Source of the DNA: Acidobacteriota bacterium
GTDB taxonomy: Bacteria > Acidobacteriota > Terriglobia > Bryobacterales > Bryobacteraceae
Direction of reading: 5' to 3'
Assembly (NCBI GenBank): GCA_026394075.1
Contig: JAPKYX010000301.1
Location: 1-41,303, forward strand
Length of the DNA: 41,303 bases
A program made the position numbers and the translations under genes. This document shows positions 32,154 to 40,682 of this stretch, one piece after another. Each line of letters starts with the position of its first letter. The first letter of the stretch is position 1. The notes under the pieces were generated by a model. That model did not search any database and was not told the origin of the DNA. It worked only from the letters and a program-made list of their open reading frames with translations.

Positions 32154-32230
32154 TGGTCGGGGCGAGAGGATTCGAACCTCCGGCCTCCTGGTCCCGAACC
32201 AGGCGCTCTACCAGGCTGAGCCACGCCCCG
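32154..32230 (-). tRNA. tRNA-Pro, anticodon CGG
   Basis: A complete 77-base tRNA with encoded CCA. The acceptor stem CGGGGCG/CGCCCCG, D-arm, anticodon stem CCTGG/CCAGG with loop TTCGGGA (anticodon CGG at 32194-32196) and T-arm GGTTCGAATCC are all intact. Discriminator base is A. It reads proline codon CCG, frequent in high-G+C genomes. Confidence 0.96.
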
Positions 32231-32253
32231 AACAACTGACAGGATACCACGGG

Positions 32254-34710
32254 CTAGCGGTCGTCGTCCTCTACCTCCACCGACAGCGGGGCAAAAACCG
32301 CTTGCCGGACGCCGGGGTAGGGGGTGGTTTTGTGCATCCGCCACAGGATCCGGTTTAGCGCATTGGTGGGCGCGGCGTCGGGGACGTCCCAGCGCATTTT
32401 GGCGGAGGCTTGCGCGTCTTGCCGGGCTTGGCCGCGGAGGGCGCTGGACTGCGGGTTGCGGTCGAATAGGGATTGCGTGGGCTCGACGGCGGTGTAGGGT
32501 GCGAAATCCGGGGTGCTGGTGAAGCTGGCGCGCATGTCGAGGGCGATCAGGTCAAACAATGACAGTGCGGGCATGCCGAGCATCAGTTCGATGGTTTTTA
32601 GCATGCTCTGGTGGGCGTAGAAGGTGGAATCGACGCTGCCGCGCTTGATGTAGGGGCTGATGGCCAGGGCGACGGTGCGGTGGCCGTCCACGTGGTCGAC
32701 ACCATTCTGCGCGTCGTCTTCCACGATGAAGATCGCCATCTTCTTCCAGAAGGGCGTGTGGGAGAGCGCTTCCACCACTTTGCCTACGGCCAGATCGTTA
32801 TCGGCCACCATCGCCTTGGGCGTGGAGGCACCGGGGGAGGCGCCGTAGGTGTGGTTGCTGGGCAACTGGAGCAGGGTGAGGTTGGGCATCTTGCCGTCCT
32901 TCACCCACGCCTTGACGTCTTCGTTAAAGATGTCGGCGCGGATCACGTCCGGGATGCCGTTTGAGTAGCTGGGGAAGTTTTTCGCCAGCAGCTTGTTCAC
33001 CGGAGCAATGGGGGCGGTCACCTGCCAGCGGTTCAGGAACTTTTCGCCGTTTTTCCATGCGGCCAGTAGTTCGTGCCGCAGGGCGGGCGGCTCGGCCAAG
33101 CGTCCGGCGTATTCGCCATAGATCTTCACGGTGCGGCCCACCTTCAGGGCCGCGTCCCACAGGAAGCCGCCGTCGGAATAGGCGATCGGGTCCGTCCCAT
33201 CGAACGGGTAGCTGCGGCCGGCGTATCCGGGCCAGAGCGTGTAGGCCATCTCATTGGCTTGCGTCACCCATTGGTGGCCGTTGGCGCTGTTGCCGCCGGT
33301 GGCATAGAAGTTGTCGAGCAGCACGAACTGCTCGGCCAGCCGGTGCTGGTTGGGCGTGACCTCGCGGCCAAACATGGTTAAGCTGGGGTCGCCATTGCCT
33401 TTGGGGATGTCGCCGAGCACCTGGTCGTAGGTGCGGTTCTCTTTGATGATGAAGACGACGTGCTCAATCAGGCTGGGCTCACCGGCACGTTCCGGCACGG
33501 GGGTGGCGGCGATGGCGCGGCGCGGCGGATCGGCCTTCAAGGGCAGGCGGTTGTTTTCGGCGACCACCGTTGTGTAGCTGGCCAGTTGCGCGGCATCGGG
33601 GATCGGCACCACGCTGACGGAGCCGCGGTTCGAATGCACGAAGCGCTTGCGCGGCTCCTCCCGCCAGCCGGACCCCGGGCCCAGCAGGGAGGCGATGGCC
33701 AGATGCTGGCCGTCCGCACTGACGGAGAGCGCGTTGGGGTACCAGCCAGTGGGGATGGTGCCCAGGATGCGCGAGGTGGCGATGTCCAGCACGGCCACGG
33801 CGTTGATGCCGCCGCAAGCGATATAGAGCTGCGTGCCGCGCAAGGCCAGTGCCGTGGGTGCGATGCCGCGCACGGGGCGGGGGAAGGGCTGCACGGGGAT
33901 GGTCTGGAGCACCTTCTGCGTGGCGCTGTCGATCACCGAGACGCTGTCGGAGTTGCCGTTGGCCACATAGACCCGACCGCGTTTTTCATCCCAGACAATG
34001 GCCATCGGGTGCAGGCCGACGGCGATGGTGTCGGTGACCGTCATGGTCGCGAGATCGACGCGGGCCACGGTGCCGCTGGCGGCGATGCCACGGCTATCGA
34101 CCACCACTTGGTCGGCGGTGGGTTCCAGACCCGTGGGCGCGGTGAGGTCGCCCGCCTTGGAGAAGCGTCCGCCCCAGTTGGTCACATAGGCCACCGTGCC
34201 CGCCGCATTCAGGGCCACGCCGAAGGGGGCGATGCCCGTCTTCACTTTCTTGATGCCCGCACTGGTGACCACTGCGAGCTCGTTGTTGAAGGTCAACGGC
34301 ACGGCGGTGACGCCCTTGCTGGTGGCCAGCGCGCCGGAGATCATCGTGCCCAGCTTTTGTTCGCCCAACAGCACCTCGCGCTTCCGGGTTACGGTGTAGA
34401 CCGGCTGCTGTCCATCGAAGGTCAGGCCTTGCAGCGCGGGTGAGCCGGTGTGGGCGCGCTTTTCGACGACGCGGTTCTCGCGCCAGTTCATGCGGTAGAG
34501 CTGCGAGGCGTGCAGCACCCAGAGGTCGTCGCTGGACGCTCCAAAGGTGACGCCGTAGACGCGTCCGTCGAACACGGAGGGCACTCCGGCCGGGGTAATG
34601 ATCTGGCGGGTGGTGATCACGCCGGGGTCGGTGACAGCGCGGACGGGACGGTCCACGGTTTGGGCCAGCAGCAACACGAGAGGCAGCATGGCGACACTGT
34701 AGCAGGTCAT
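32254..34710 (-). CDS. Bifunctional YncE-type propeller / alkaline-phosphatase-superfamily phosphoesterase
   Basis: An 818-residue exported fusion. A hydrophobic N-terminus (L-P-L-V-L-L-L-A-Q) precedes a beta-propeller of YVTN/YncE type (about 25-400), recognisable by repeated V-x-D-x-A-T-x-x-x-x-x-I-P-x-G and V-Y-V-A-N-G-N-S-D-S-V-S-V-I-D. The C-terminal phosphoesterase domain starts near residue 411 with E-H-V-V-F-I-I-K-E-N-R-T-Y-D-Q, the metal/nucleophile region of the acid/alkaline phosphatase superfamily, and contains F-I-V-E-D-D-A-Q-N-G-V-D-H-V-D-G-H-R (about 665-685). The fusion is common in Acidobacteria; the substrate is unknown. Two starts are possible, 34710 (with AAGGG upstream) and 34689. 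It is divergent from the deoxyhypusine-synthase-like gene. Confidence 0.9.
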   Translation of the reverse strand: MTCYSVAMLPLVLLLAQTVDRPVRAVTDPGVITTRQIITPAGVPSVFDGRVYGVTFGASSDDLWVLHASQLYRMNWRENRVVEKRAHTGSPALQGLTFDGQQPVYTVTRKREVLLGEQKLGTMISGALATSKGVTAVPLTFNNELAVVTSAGIKKVKTGIAPFGVALNAAGTVAYVTNWGGRFSKAGDLTAPTGLEPTADQVVVDSRGIAASGTVARVDLATMTVTDTIAVGLHPMAIVWDEKRGRVYVANGNSDSVSVIDSATQKVLQTIPVQPFPRPVRGIAPTALALRGTQLYIACGGINAVAVLDIATSRILGTIPTGWYPNALSVSADGQHLAIASLLGPGSGWREEPRKRFVHSNRGSVSVVPIPDAAQLASYTTVVAENNRLPLKADPPRRAIAATPVPERAGEPSLIEHVVFIIKENRTYDQVLGDIPKGNGDPSLTMFGREVTPNQHRLAEQFVLLDNFYATGGNSANGHQWVTQANEMAYTLWPGYAGRSYPFDGTDPIAYSDGGFLWDAALKVGRTVKIYGEYAGRLAEPPALRHELLAAWKNGEKFLNRWQVTAPIAPVNKLLAKNFPSYSNGIPDVIRADIFNEDVKAWVKDGKMPNLTLLQLPSNHTYGASPGASTPKAMVADNDLAVGKVVEALSHTPFWKKMAIFIVEDDAQNGVDHVDGHRTVALAISPYIKRGSVDSTFYAHQSMLKTIELMLGMPALSLFDLIALDMRASFTSTPDFAPYTAVEPTQSLFDRNPQSSALRGQARQDAQASAKMRWDVPDAAPTNALNRILWRMHKTTPYPGVRQAVFAPLSVEVEDDDR

Positions 34711-34729
34711 TGTTTCACCCTTGTCAATC

Positions 34730-34739
34730 GGTGATCACC
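34730..34739. promoter_or_regulatory. Palindrome GGTGATCACC in a divergent intergenic region
   Basis: A perfect ten-base palindrome, followed at once by CACGTG, sits in the 72-base gap between divergent start codons. A second imperfect palindrome ACCAGTAAGCTGGT spans 34766-34779 just before the GTG start. They could be operators for a regulator of both genes, or chance. Confidence 0.25.
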
Positions 34740-34782
34740 ACGTGAAAAATCCGCGCCGGCCGATGACCAGTAAGCTGGTATT

Positions 34783-36018
34783 GTGAGCAACCATCAGCAA
34801 CCCACGCGCCGGACCGTCCGCGTCCGCCGCGTGGATGAATGCAACACCCTGGACGAACTCTTCCGGCACTGTCTGCCGGCCTTTGGCGGCGCTTACCTGC
34901 GCCGCATCTACGACATTCTGGACCGGGCCGTCGGCGCGGGCTGTCCCATCACCATGGCCGTCGCGGGACCGGTTACGGTCTCCGGTCAACATCAGACGTG
35001 GCTGCTGCCACTGCTCGAAACCGGGTGGGTGGCCTATCTTTCGACGACGGACGCCGTTTGCTATCACGACGGCCACCGTTCGCTGACCGGGCGGCGTGAT
35101 CCGGTCTTTGAGGTGCCGATCTTTGGCGATGACGGCGCGCTGCGCGATGAGCACACGATCCGCGTCACCGACATGGCCTTCGATGAAGACGTGCTGCTCG
35201 ACCAGGACCGCTACCTGAGCGCTCTGCTGTTGACCGACGAGTTCCAGCACAAGATGACCGGCACCGAGCTGAGAAACCGCCTCGGGCGGCACTACGGCGA
35301 AATGGAACAGCGCAACGGGGTGGAACCGGGGTTGCTGTCGACTTGCCATCGCCTGTCGATCCCCGTGTTTGTCGGCGCGCCCGCCGATGGCAGCGTGTTT
35401 TTGAACTCGATGAAGTTGTGGGCGATGCGCGAGGCGGGCCTGACTGGGGCGTATGGCTTTGATCTCGACCTGCATGCCGAAGTATTTGAGGCGTGCGCGT
35501 ATCACCGCTGGGGCTTGTTTGAAAGCCCGGCGAAGGCGCTGGCCACCTGGATGCTGGGCGGTGGCGTGCCGAAAAACTACAACCTGCAGCCGGAGCCCGC
35601 GCTGGGGCAGATTCTGGGCCTGCCGGATGTGCGCGGCTATGAGTTTGATGTGCAGATCGTCACTGCGCCGGTCACCGATGGATCGCTTTCATCGTGCCCG
35701 CCAGCGGAGGCGGTCACCTGGGGCAAGGTGGACAAGGACACCTACCAGCAGTCCACGGAGAGCATGCAGGCGGACTATTCCATGCTGATGCCGTTCATCG
35801 TGAAGGCGCTGCTGGACAACCGTGCCCTGTACCAGCAACTGGCGTCTGAGATCGGCGAGGAAGCACTGTTTGCCCAGCATCCGAAGGCGCAAGGCTATCT
35901 GCGCACGCAAGCCGGCTATCGCTTGTTTGAGCAACGTGAAACACTGTGCGGGAAGCTGCGCGAAGATGTTCGGGCCAACGCCGAATGGCTGAAGGAAAGC
36001 GTCCTGTATCCGCTCTAA
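34783..36018 (+). CDS. Deoxyhypusine-synthase-like protein
   Basis: A 411-residue member of the deoxyhypusine synthase (DHS) family. It has G-P-V-T-V-S-G in the nucleotide region, G-G-G-V-P-K-N-Y near residue 264, D-V-Q-I-V-T and D-G-S near 287-300, and E-A-V-T-W-G-K with Lys315, which matches the catalytic lysine of DHS (W-G-K). In eukaryotes and archaea DHS moves the aminobutyl group of spermidine onto eIF5A/aIF5A. Bacteria have no eIF5A substrate; bacterial relatives include homospermidine-synthase-type and agmatine/polyamine enzymes. It starts at GTG with no obvious ribosome-binding site, and 30 bases separate it from tdh. A link to threonine degradation is not explained by known pathways. 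Confidence 0.88.
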   Translation: MSNHQQPTRRTVRVRRVDECNTLDELFRHCLPAFGGAYLRRIYDILDRAVGAGCPITMAVAGPVTVSGQHQTWLLPLLETGWVAYLSTTDAVCYHDGHRSLTGRRDPVFEVPIFGDDGALRDEHTIRVTDMAFDEDVLLDQDRYLSALLLTDEFQHKMTGTELRNRLGRHYGEMEQRNGVEPGLLSTCHRLSIPVFVGAPADGSVFLNSMKLWAMREAGLTGAYGFDLDLHAEVFEACAYHRWGLFESPAKALATWMLGGGVPKNYNLQPEPALGQILGLPDVRGYEFDVQIVTAPVTDGSLSSCPPAEAVTWGKVDKDTYQQSTESMQADYSMLMPFIVKALLDNRALYQQLASEIGEEALFAQHPKAQGYLRTQAGYRLFEQRETLCGKLREDVRANAEWLKESVLYPL

Positions 36019-36048
36019 GAGTGTTGGTGTCAGTAAGGAGGCCGGTGG

Positions 36049-37080
36049 ATGAAAGCTTTGGTGAAGAGCCGGGCCGAAAAAGGCATCTGGCTGGATGACG
36101 TTCCAGTGCCGGAATACGGCATCAACGACGTGCTGATCAAGGTAAAGAAGACCGGGATCTGCGGCACTGACTTGCACATCTACGATTGGGATGAATGGGC
36201 GCAAGCCACCATCCCCGTGCCCATGCACATTGGCCACGAGTTTGTGGGCGAGATCGTCGCCGTGGGGGCCAACGTCAACGACTTTCACCCCGGCGAGATC
36301 GTCAGCGGCGAAGGCCATGTGGTCTGCGGGCGGTGCCGCAACTGTTTGGCCGGGCGGCGGCATCTGTGTGTCCACACCAAGGGCGTGGGCGTCAACCGTC
36401 CCGGAGCGTTCGCGGAGTACCTGGCACTGCCGATGGCCAACGTCTGGCGGCATGCGCCGGGGATTGATCTCGATACGGCCTCGATCTTTGATCCGTTTGG
36501 CAATGCCGTGCACACGGCGCTCTCGTTCCCGGTGCTGGGTGAAGACGTGCTGGTGACCGGCGCGGGTCCGATTGGGCTGATGGCCGCAGCCGTGGCGCGG
36601 CACGCGGGCGCTCGGCATGTGGTGATCACTGATGTGAATCCGTTCCGGCTGGAACTGGCCCGCAAGCTGGGCGTCACTTTGGCCGTCAACGCACGCGAGA
36701 CGCGGCTGGCGGATGTGCAGAAGCAGTTGGGCATGCGCGAGGGCTTCGACGTAGGTCTGGAGATGTCCGGCAACCCGGCCGCCTTCGCCGAGATGATCGA
36801 CAACATGGAGCATGGCGGCCACATTGCAATGCTCGGCATTCCGCCGAAGGACATGCGGATCGATTGGACCAAGGTGGTCTTCAATATGCTGACCATCAAG
36901 GGCATCTACGGGCGCGAGATGTATGAGACCTGGTACAAGATGACGGTGATGCTGGAGTCGGGGCTCGACATTGCGCCGGTGATCACGCACCGGTTCGCCT
37001 GGCATGAGTTCCAGCAAGGGTTCGATGCGATGAAGAGCGGCGCCTGCGGCAAGGTGGTGCTGGATTGGAGCGACGTTTAG
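36049..37080 (+). CDS. tdh: L-threonine 3-dehydrogenase
   Basis: A 343-residue zinc-dependent dehydrogenase that oxidises L-threonine to 2-amino-3-oxobutanoate with NAD+. Catalytic-zinc residues are Cys38 in G-I-C-G-T-D-L-H and His63-Glu64 in G-H-E-F. The structural-zinc cysteines are 93, 96, 99 and 107 (C-G-R-C-R-N-C, then C). The NAD fold has G-A-G-P-I-G-L near 172-178, and the C-terminal segment F-D-A-M-K-S-G-x-x-G-K matches Tdh rather than other medium-chain dehydrogenases. AAGGAGG at 36035-36041 is a strong ribosome-binding site. The product goes to Kbl, encoded three bases downstream, so the two form a working pair in the cytosol. Confidence 0.95.
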   Translation: MKALVKSRAEKGIWLDDVPVPEYGINDVLIKVKKTGICGTDLHIYDWDEWAQATIPVPMHIGHEFVGEIVAVGANVNDFHPGEIVSGEGHVVCGRCRNCLAGRRHLCVHTKGVGVNRPGAFAEYLALPMANVWRHAPGIDLDTASIFDPFGNAVHTALSFPVLGEDVLVTGAGPIGLMAAAVARHAGARHVVITDVNPFRLELARKLGVTLAVNARETRLADVQKQLGMREGFDVGLEMSGNPAAFAEMIDNMEHGGHIAMLGIPPKDMRIDWTKVVFNMLTIKGIYGREMYETWYKMTVMLESGLDIAPVITHRFAWHEFQQGFDAMKSGACGKVVLDWSDV

Positions 37081-37083
37081 GCC

Positions 37084-38271
37084 ATGTACACCGCTGAAGC
37101 GAGGCTGCAAGAGACGCTGTTCGGCATTCGGGCCGAAGGGCTCTACAAGAGCGAGCGTGTCATGTCGAGCGCGCAGGGCACGGAAGTGACCGTGGGCGGC
37201 GGCCAGCCGTTGATCAACCTGTGCGCCAATAACTATGTGGGCCTGGCCAACCATCCGGCTATCGTCCAGGCCGCGCATGACGCGCTGGACAAGTGGGGTT
37301 ACGGCCTGGCTTCGGTGCGCTTCATCTGCGGCACGCAGGAGCTGCACAAGCAACTGGAGCGCCGGATCAGCGAGTTTCTGGGGACGGAAGATACGATCCT
37401 CTACGGCTCCTGCTTTGATGCCAACGGCGGCTTGTTTGAGACGCTGCTCGATGCCGAGGATGCGGTGGTGTCTGATGAACTGAACCACGCCAGCATCATT
37501 GACGGCATCCGGTTGTGCAAAGCGAAGCGGTTCCGGTATCGCAATGGGGACATGGCAGATCTGGAAGCGAAGCTCACTGAGGCGCAGGGGTCGCGGCAGA
37601 TTCTGATCGCGACTGATGGCGTCTTCTCGATGGATGGCTATATCGCCAAGCTGCCGGAGATCTGCGAGCTGGCCGCTCGGTTCGGCGCGATGGTGATGGT
37701 GGACGATTCGCACGCGGTGGGCTTTATCGGAGCCCAGGGCCGGGGCACACCGGAACACTGCGGCGTGATGGACAAGGTGGACATCATCACCGGAACGCTG
37801 GGCAAGGCCTTGGGCGGAGCCAGTGGCGGCTACACCAGTGGCCGCAAGGCGGTGATCGACCTGCTGCGGCAACGCTCGCGGCCCTATCTGTTCTCGAATT
37901 CCGTGCCGCCGCCGATCGCGGGGGCGTCGTTGAAGGTGCTGGAACTGCTCTCGGCGGGCGGCGAGCTACGGGAGCGGGTTCACGCGAACGCCGCGCTCTT
38001 CCGGTCTCTGATGACGGCCCACGGGTTCGACCTGCTGCCCGGTGAACATCCCATCATCCCGGTGATGCTGCATGACGCGACGGTGGCCACACGCATGGCG
38101 GAGAAGTTGCTGGCGCGCGGTGTCTACGTGATCGCGTTTTCGTATCCGGTGGTGCCCAAGGGCCGCGCTCGCATCCGGGTGCAGGTGTCGGCGGCGCACA
38201 CTACGGCCGAGTTGGAATACGCCGCAGCTCAGTTCACGTCGGCTCGCGACGAGATGCAGGCCGCGGGCTAG
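37084..38271 (+). CDS. kbl: Glycine C-acetyltransferase (2-amino-3-ketobutyrate CoA ligase)
   Basis: A 395-residue PLP enzyme of the alpha-oxoamine synthase family, which cleaves 2-amino-3-oxobutanoate with CoA to glycine and acetyl-CoA. The PLP lysine is Lys241 in [15 protein letters not shown], close to the E. coli position. Other landmarks are N-N-Y-V-G-L-A near residue 48, F-D-A-N-G-G near 115, [11 protein letters not shown] near 138 and D-D-S-H-A-V-G-F near 208. It follows tdh by three bases and so completes threonine-to-glycine conversion. The ATG follows the tdh stop directly. The end overlaps the convergent lnt gene by four bases. Confidence 0.95.
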   Translation: MYTAEARLQETLFGIRAEGLYKSERVMSSAQGTEVTVGGGQPLINLCANNYVGLANHPAIVQAAHDALDKWGYGLASVRFICGTQELHKQLERRISEFLGTEDTILYGSCFDANGGLFETLLDAEDAVVSDELNHASIIDGIRLCKAKRFRYRNGDMADLEAKLTEAQGSRQILIATDGVFSMDGYIAKLPEICELAARFGAMVMVDDSHAVGFIGAQGRGTPEHCGVMDKVDIITGTLGKALGGASGGYTSGRKAVIDLLRQRSRPYLFSNSVPPPIAGASLKVLELLSAGGELRERVHANAALFRSLMTAHGFDLLPGEHPIIPVMLHDATVATRMAEKLLARGVYVIAFSYPVVPKGRARIRVQVSAAHTTAELEYAAAQFTSARDEMQAAG

Positions 38272-39773
38272 AGGCCCAGGCGGATCTCTTCTTCTGGTTC
38301 ACGCTCGCGCTGGTAGTGCGGCATCACGGCGGCAAGGCCGGTGAGGATCAACCCGAGTGCCAGGCAGATCCAGGCGAACCAGTCGCCATGCTTGGAGTAG
38401 GGCGTCGTTTCGCTGACGGTGGAGAAATTCAGGCGCCCCGCGGTTTCGCGATAGGGCAGCAAAGTGCGGGCCACGCGACCGGCAGGGTCAATCGACGCCG
38501 TGATGCCGTCATTGGTGACACGCAGCACCCAGCGCTGATTTTCGATGGCGCGCATGCGGGCCAGCAGCAGGTGCTGCTCGCGGGCGGCGGTCTTGAAGAA
38601 CCAGCCATCGTTGGAGATGTTCACCAGCACGTTGGCGTTCTGCTGGGCATTCAAGCGGACCAGATGCGGAAACGCGGCTTCGTAACAGATGAAGGTGCCA
38701 ATCCGGAGCGGGTCTACCTGCGTGACGTGTGGGCCATCGCCCGCCGCGAAGTCGCCGGCTTCGGTGGAGATCTTGGTGATCCAGCCGAACATGGGTGGTA
38801 TGAACTCCCCGAACGGCACCAGAAAGGTCTTTGAGTAGCGGCCGCGTTCGTTGCCTTGTGGGTCGACGATGACGGCCGAGTTCAGCGGCGCGCCGTCTGG
38901 CGTATGCGTCACTGCTCCCAACAACACGGGAGCGCCGGCCAGTCGCGCGAGGGTGCTGACCGCTTGGCGCAATTCGGAGTTGCCGCCCGGGGTCACGCGA
39001 TCCCAGTAAAACCCCGCGGGCATCTCGGGCCATACCACCAGATTGGCGCGCGGCAGCGCGGCGGCCAGCGACAGGTTTGCCAGCCGGGAGATGTCTGGCG
39101 GAGTGCTCTCGGTCAAATTGGGTTGCATGGCCACCGCCGTCAGTTCGCCCTTGTAGGCGTTCGGCAACTCTGGCAGCAGATAGAGGCCGGGCAGCGCCAA
39201 CAGCCACAGTAGATGCGCTCGCGGGCGGCGGAGGACCAGCAAGGCCAAGCCGACGTTCAGCATCACCAGTACGAAAGAAACTCCGTAGACCCCCGCGATG
39301 GGCGCGGCCCGCAAAGGGATGCCCATGGGCACGGCCGCATTGCCCAGCGTCAACCAGGCAAAGCCCAGCGTCCCATGTGTCCGTTCGATTCCGGCCCACA
39401 GCGCCGCGATGGCCGGAATGGCCCACCAGCGCCCCATCAGCCAGCCGGCACAGAGCGCGAACACGGCCGTGTGCAGGGCCTTGATGGCGGCGAACATCAC
39501 CAGTGTCAACCAGCTGAGCGGCTCGCTTAAGCCTCCGTAGGCGGCCAGCGTCGGCCGGATCCAGTAGCAGACGCCCGCCCAGAAGATGAAGCCGGTCAGC
39601 TCGCCCACGGCGAATCGAACCCACGGCCGCGTTTCCCGGCCACAGGCAAACAGCAACGGGACCAGGGCGACAGGCGCCAGCAAATCAATCTGCAGGCCGG
39701 TGAAGCCGGGGAAGAGCAGAACCATCAGCTGGCCGGAAACCAGCGCCGCCAGAATGTTCAAGCCAGGTAGCAT
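38268..39773 (-). CDS. lnt: Apolipoprotein N-acyltransferase
   Basis: A 501-residue inner-membrane enzyme that N-acylates the diacylglyceryl-cysteine of lipoproteins. The first 200 residues hold about six to seven transmembrane helices, and a nitrilase-fold periplasmic domain follows. Its catalytic triad is in place: Glu250 (V-V-W-P-E), Lys315 (R-Y-S-K-T-F) and Cys363 (F-I-C-Y-E). A final helix anchors the C-terminus. The ATG follows the lipA stop codon with no gap, so it is the second gene of a lipA-lnt unit (the SPOR gene lies upstream). The presence of lipoprotein signals in this window (955 and 28557 genes) fits. Confidence 0.94.
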   Translation of the reverse strand: MLPGLNILAALVSGQLMVLLFPGFTGLQIDLLAPVALVPLLFACGRETRPWVRFAVGELTGFIFWAGVCYWIRPTLAAYGGLSEPLSWLTLVMFAAIKALHTAVFALCAGWLMGRWWAIPAIAALWAGIERTHGTLGFAWLTLGNAAVPMGIPLRAAPIAGVYGVSFVLVMLNVGLALLVLRRPRAHLLWLLALPGLYLLPELPNAYKGELTAVAMQPNLTESTPPDISRLANLSLAAALPRANLVVWPEMPAGFYWDRVTPGGNSELRQAVSTLARLAGAPVLLGAVTHTPDGAPLNSAVIVDPQGNERGRYSKTFLVPFGEFIPPMFGWITKISTEAGDFAAGDGPHVTQVDPLRIGTFICYEAAFPHLVRLNAQQNANVLVNISNDGWFFKTAAREQHLLLARMRAIENQRWVLRVTNDGITASIDPAGRVARTLLPYRETAGRLNFSTVSETTPYSKHGDWFAWICLALGLILTGLAAVMPHYQREREPEEEIRLGL

Positions 39774-40682
39774 CTAGACGGCTTCTTCGTGGACCAGGTC
39801 CGCCATGTAGGAACTGCGCACAAACGGGCCGGCAAAGACATTCTTGAACCCGATGGAAAGGCCATATTCGCGCCACCGTTCATACTCCTCCGGTGGCACG
39901 TGGCGGGTCACCCGCCGGTTCTTCCGCGACGGCTGAAGATACTGCCCGATGGTGGCGATATCGGTGTCCGCCGCGCGCAGGTCCTCCAACAACCGGCAGA
40001 CCTCATCGAACTTTTCCCCCAACCCCACCATCAGGCCTGATTTCGTCAACGCCTGCGGCCGGTGCTGTTTGGCGAACTTCAGTACGTCCAGCGATTGCTG
40101 GTACTTCGCCTGCGGCCGGACGCTGCGGTAGAGCCGGGCGATGGTTTCCATGTTGTGGTTGAAGACGTCCGGCGCGACATCCAGCACGCGGGCGACGGCG
40201 TCCAGATTGCCGTCAAAGTCGGGCGTCAGGACTTCCACCTGGGCCGCGGGCAGTGCCTGCTGAACCGCGGTGACAGTCGCGGCAAAGTGCGTCGAACCGC
40301 CGTCAGCCAGATCGTCACGGTTGACGCTGGTGATGACGACGTAGCGCAGCTTCATGGTGGCGGCCATTCGCGCGACATGCGCGGGCTCATCGGGGTCCAG
40401 TGGCGATTCCTGCTTGCGGGGGTTGAACTTCGGCACGCTGCAGAAGGTACAACCCCGGGTGCAGAGATTTCCCAGGATCATGAACGTCGCCGCGCCCCGA
40501 TGGAAGCATTCGTGGATGTTGGGGCAACGGGCAGACTCGCACACCGTGTGCAGGTTCAACGCCCGCAAATCCTTCTTCAACGCCGTCAGCGACTCAAAGT
40601 GCGTCGCGCTTTTGCGCAGAAAATCCGGCAGGCGCGGGCCGGCCTCCGGGCGGGGAGGCGCAATCTGAACCAAGGTCTCCAC
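39774..40682 (-). CDS. lipA: Lipoyl synthase
   Basis: A 302-residue radical-SAM enzyme that inserts two sulfurs into octanoyl-protein to make the lipoyl cofactor of 2-oxoacid dehydrogenases and the glycine cleavage system. The auxiliary cluster cysteines are 48, 53 and 59 (C-E-S-A-R-C-P-N-I-H-E-C) and the radical-SAM cluster cysteines are 74, 78 and 81 (C-T-R-G-C-T-F-C). R-S-S-Y near the C-terminus closes the auxiliary site. Start is GTG at 40682, overlapping the upstream SPOR gene's stop (TAGTG); the protein length is normal. lnt starts immediately after it. Confidence 0.96.
   Translation of the reverse strand: METLVQIAPPRPEAGPRLPDFLRKSATHFESLTALKKDLRALNLHTVCESARCPNIHECFHRGAATFMILGNLCTRGCTFCSVPKFNPRKQESPLDPDEPAHVARMAATMKLRYVVITSVNRDDLADGGSTHFAATVTAVQQALPAAQVEVLTPDFDGNLDAVARVLDVAPDVFNHNMETIARLYRSVRPQAKYQQSLDVLKFAKQHRPQALTKSGLMVGLGEKFDEVCRLLEDLRAADTDIATIGQYLQPSRKNRRVTRHVPPEEYERWREYGLSIGFKNVFAGPFVRSSYMADLVHEEAV

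Noticed and set aside
35689-37872. 727-codon antisense frame across the DHS-like, tdh and kbl genes
   Set aside because: It spans three genes with clear protein families on the other strand and shows no motif of its own.
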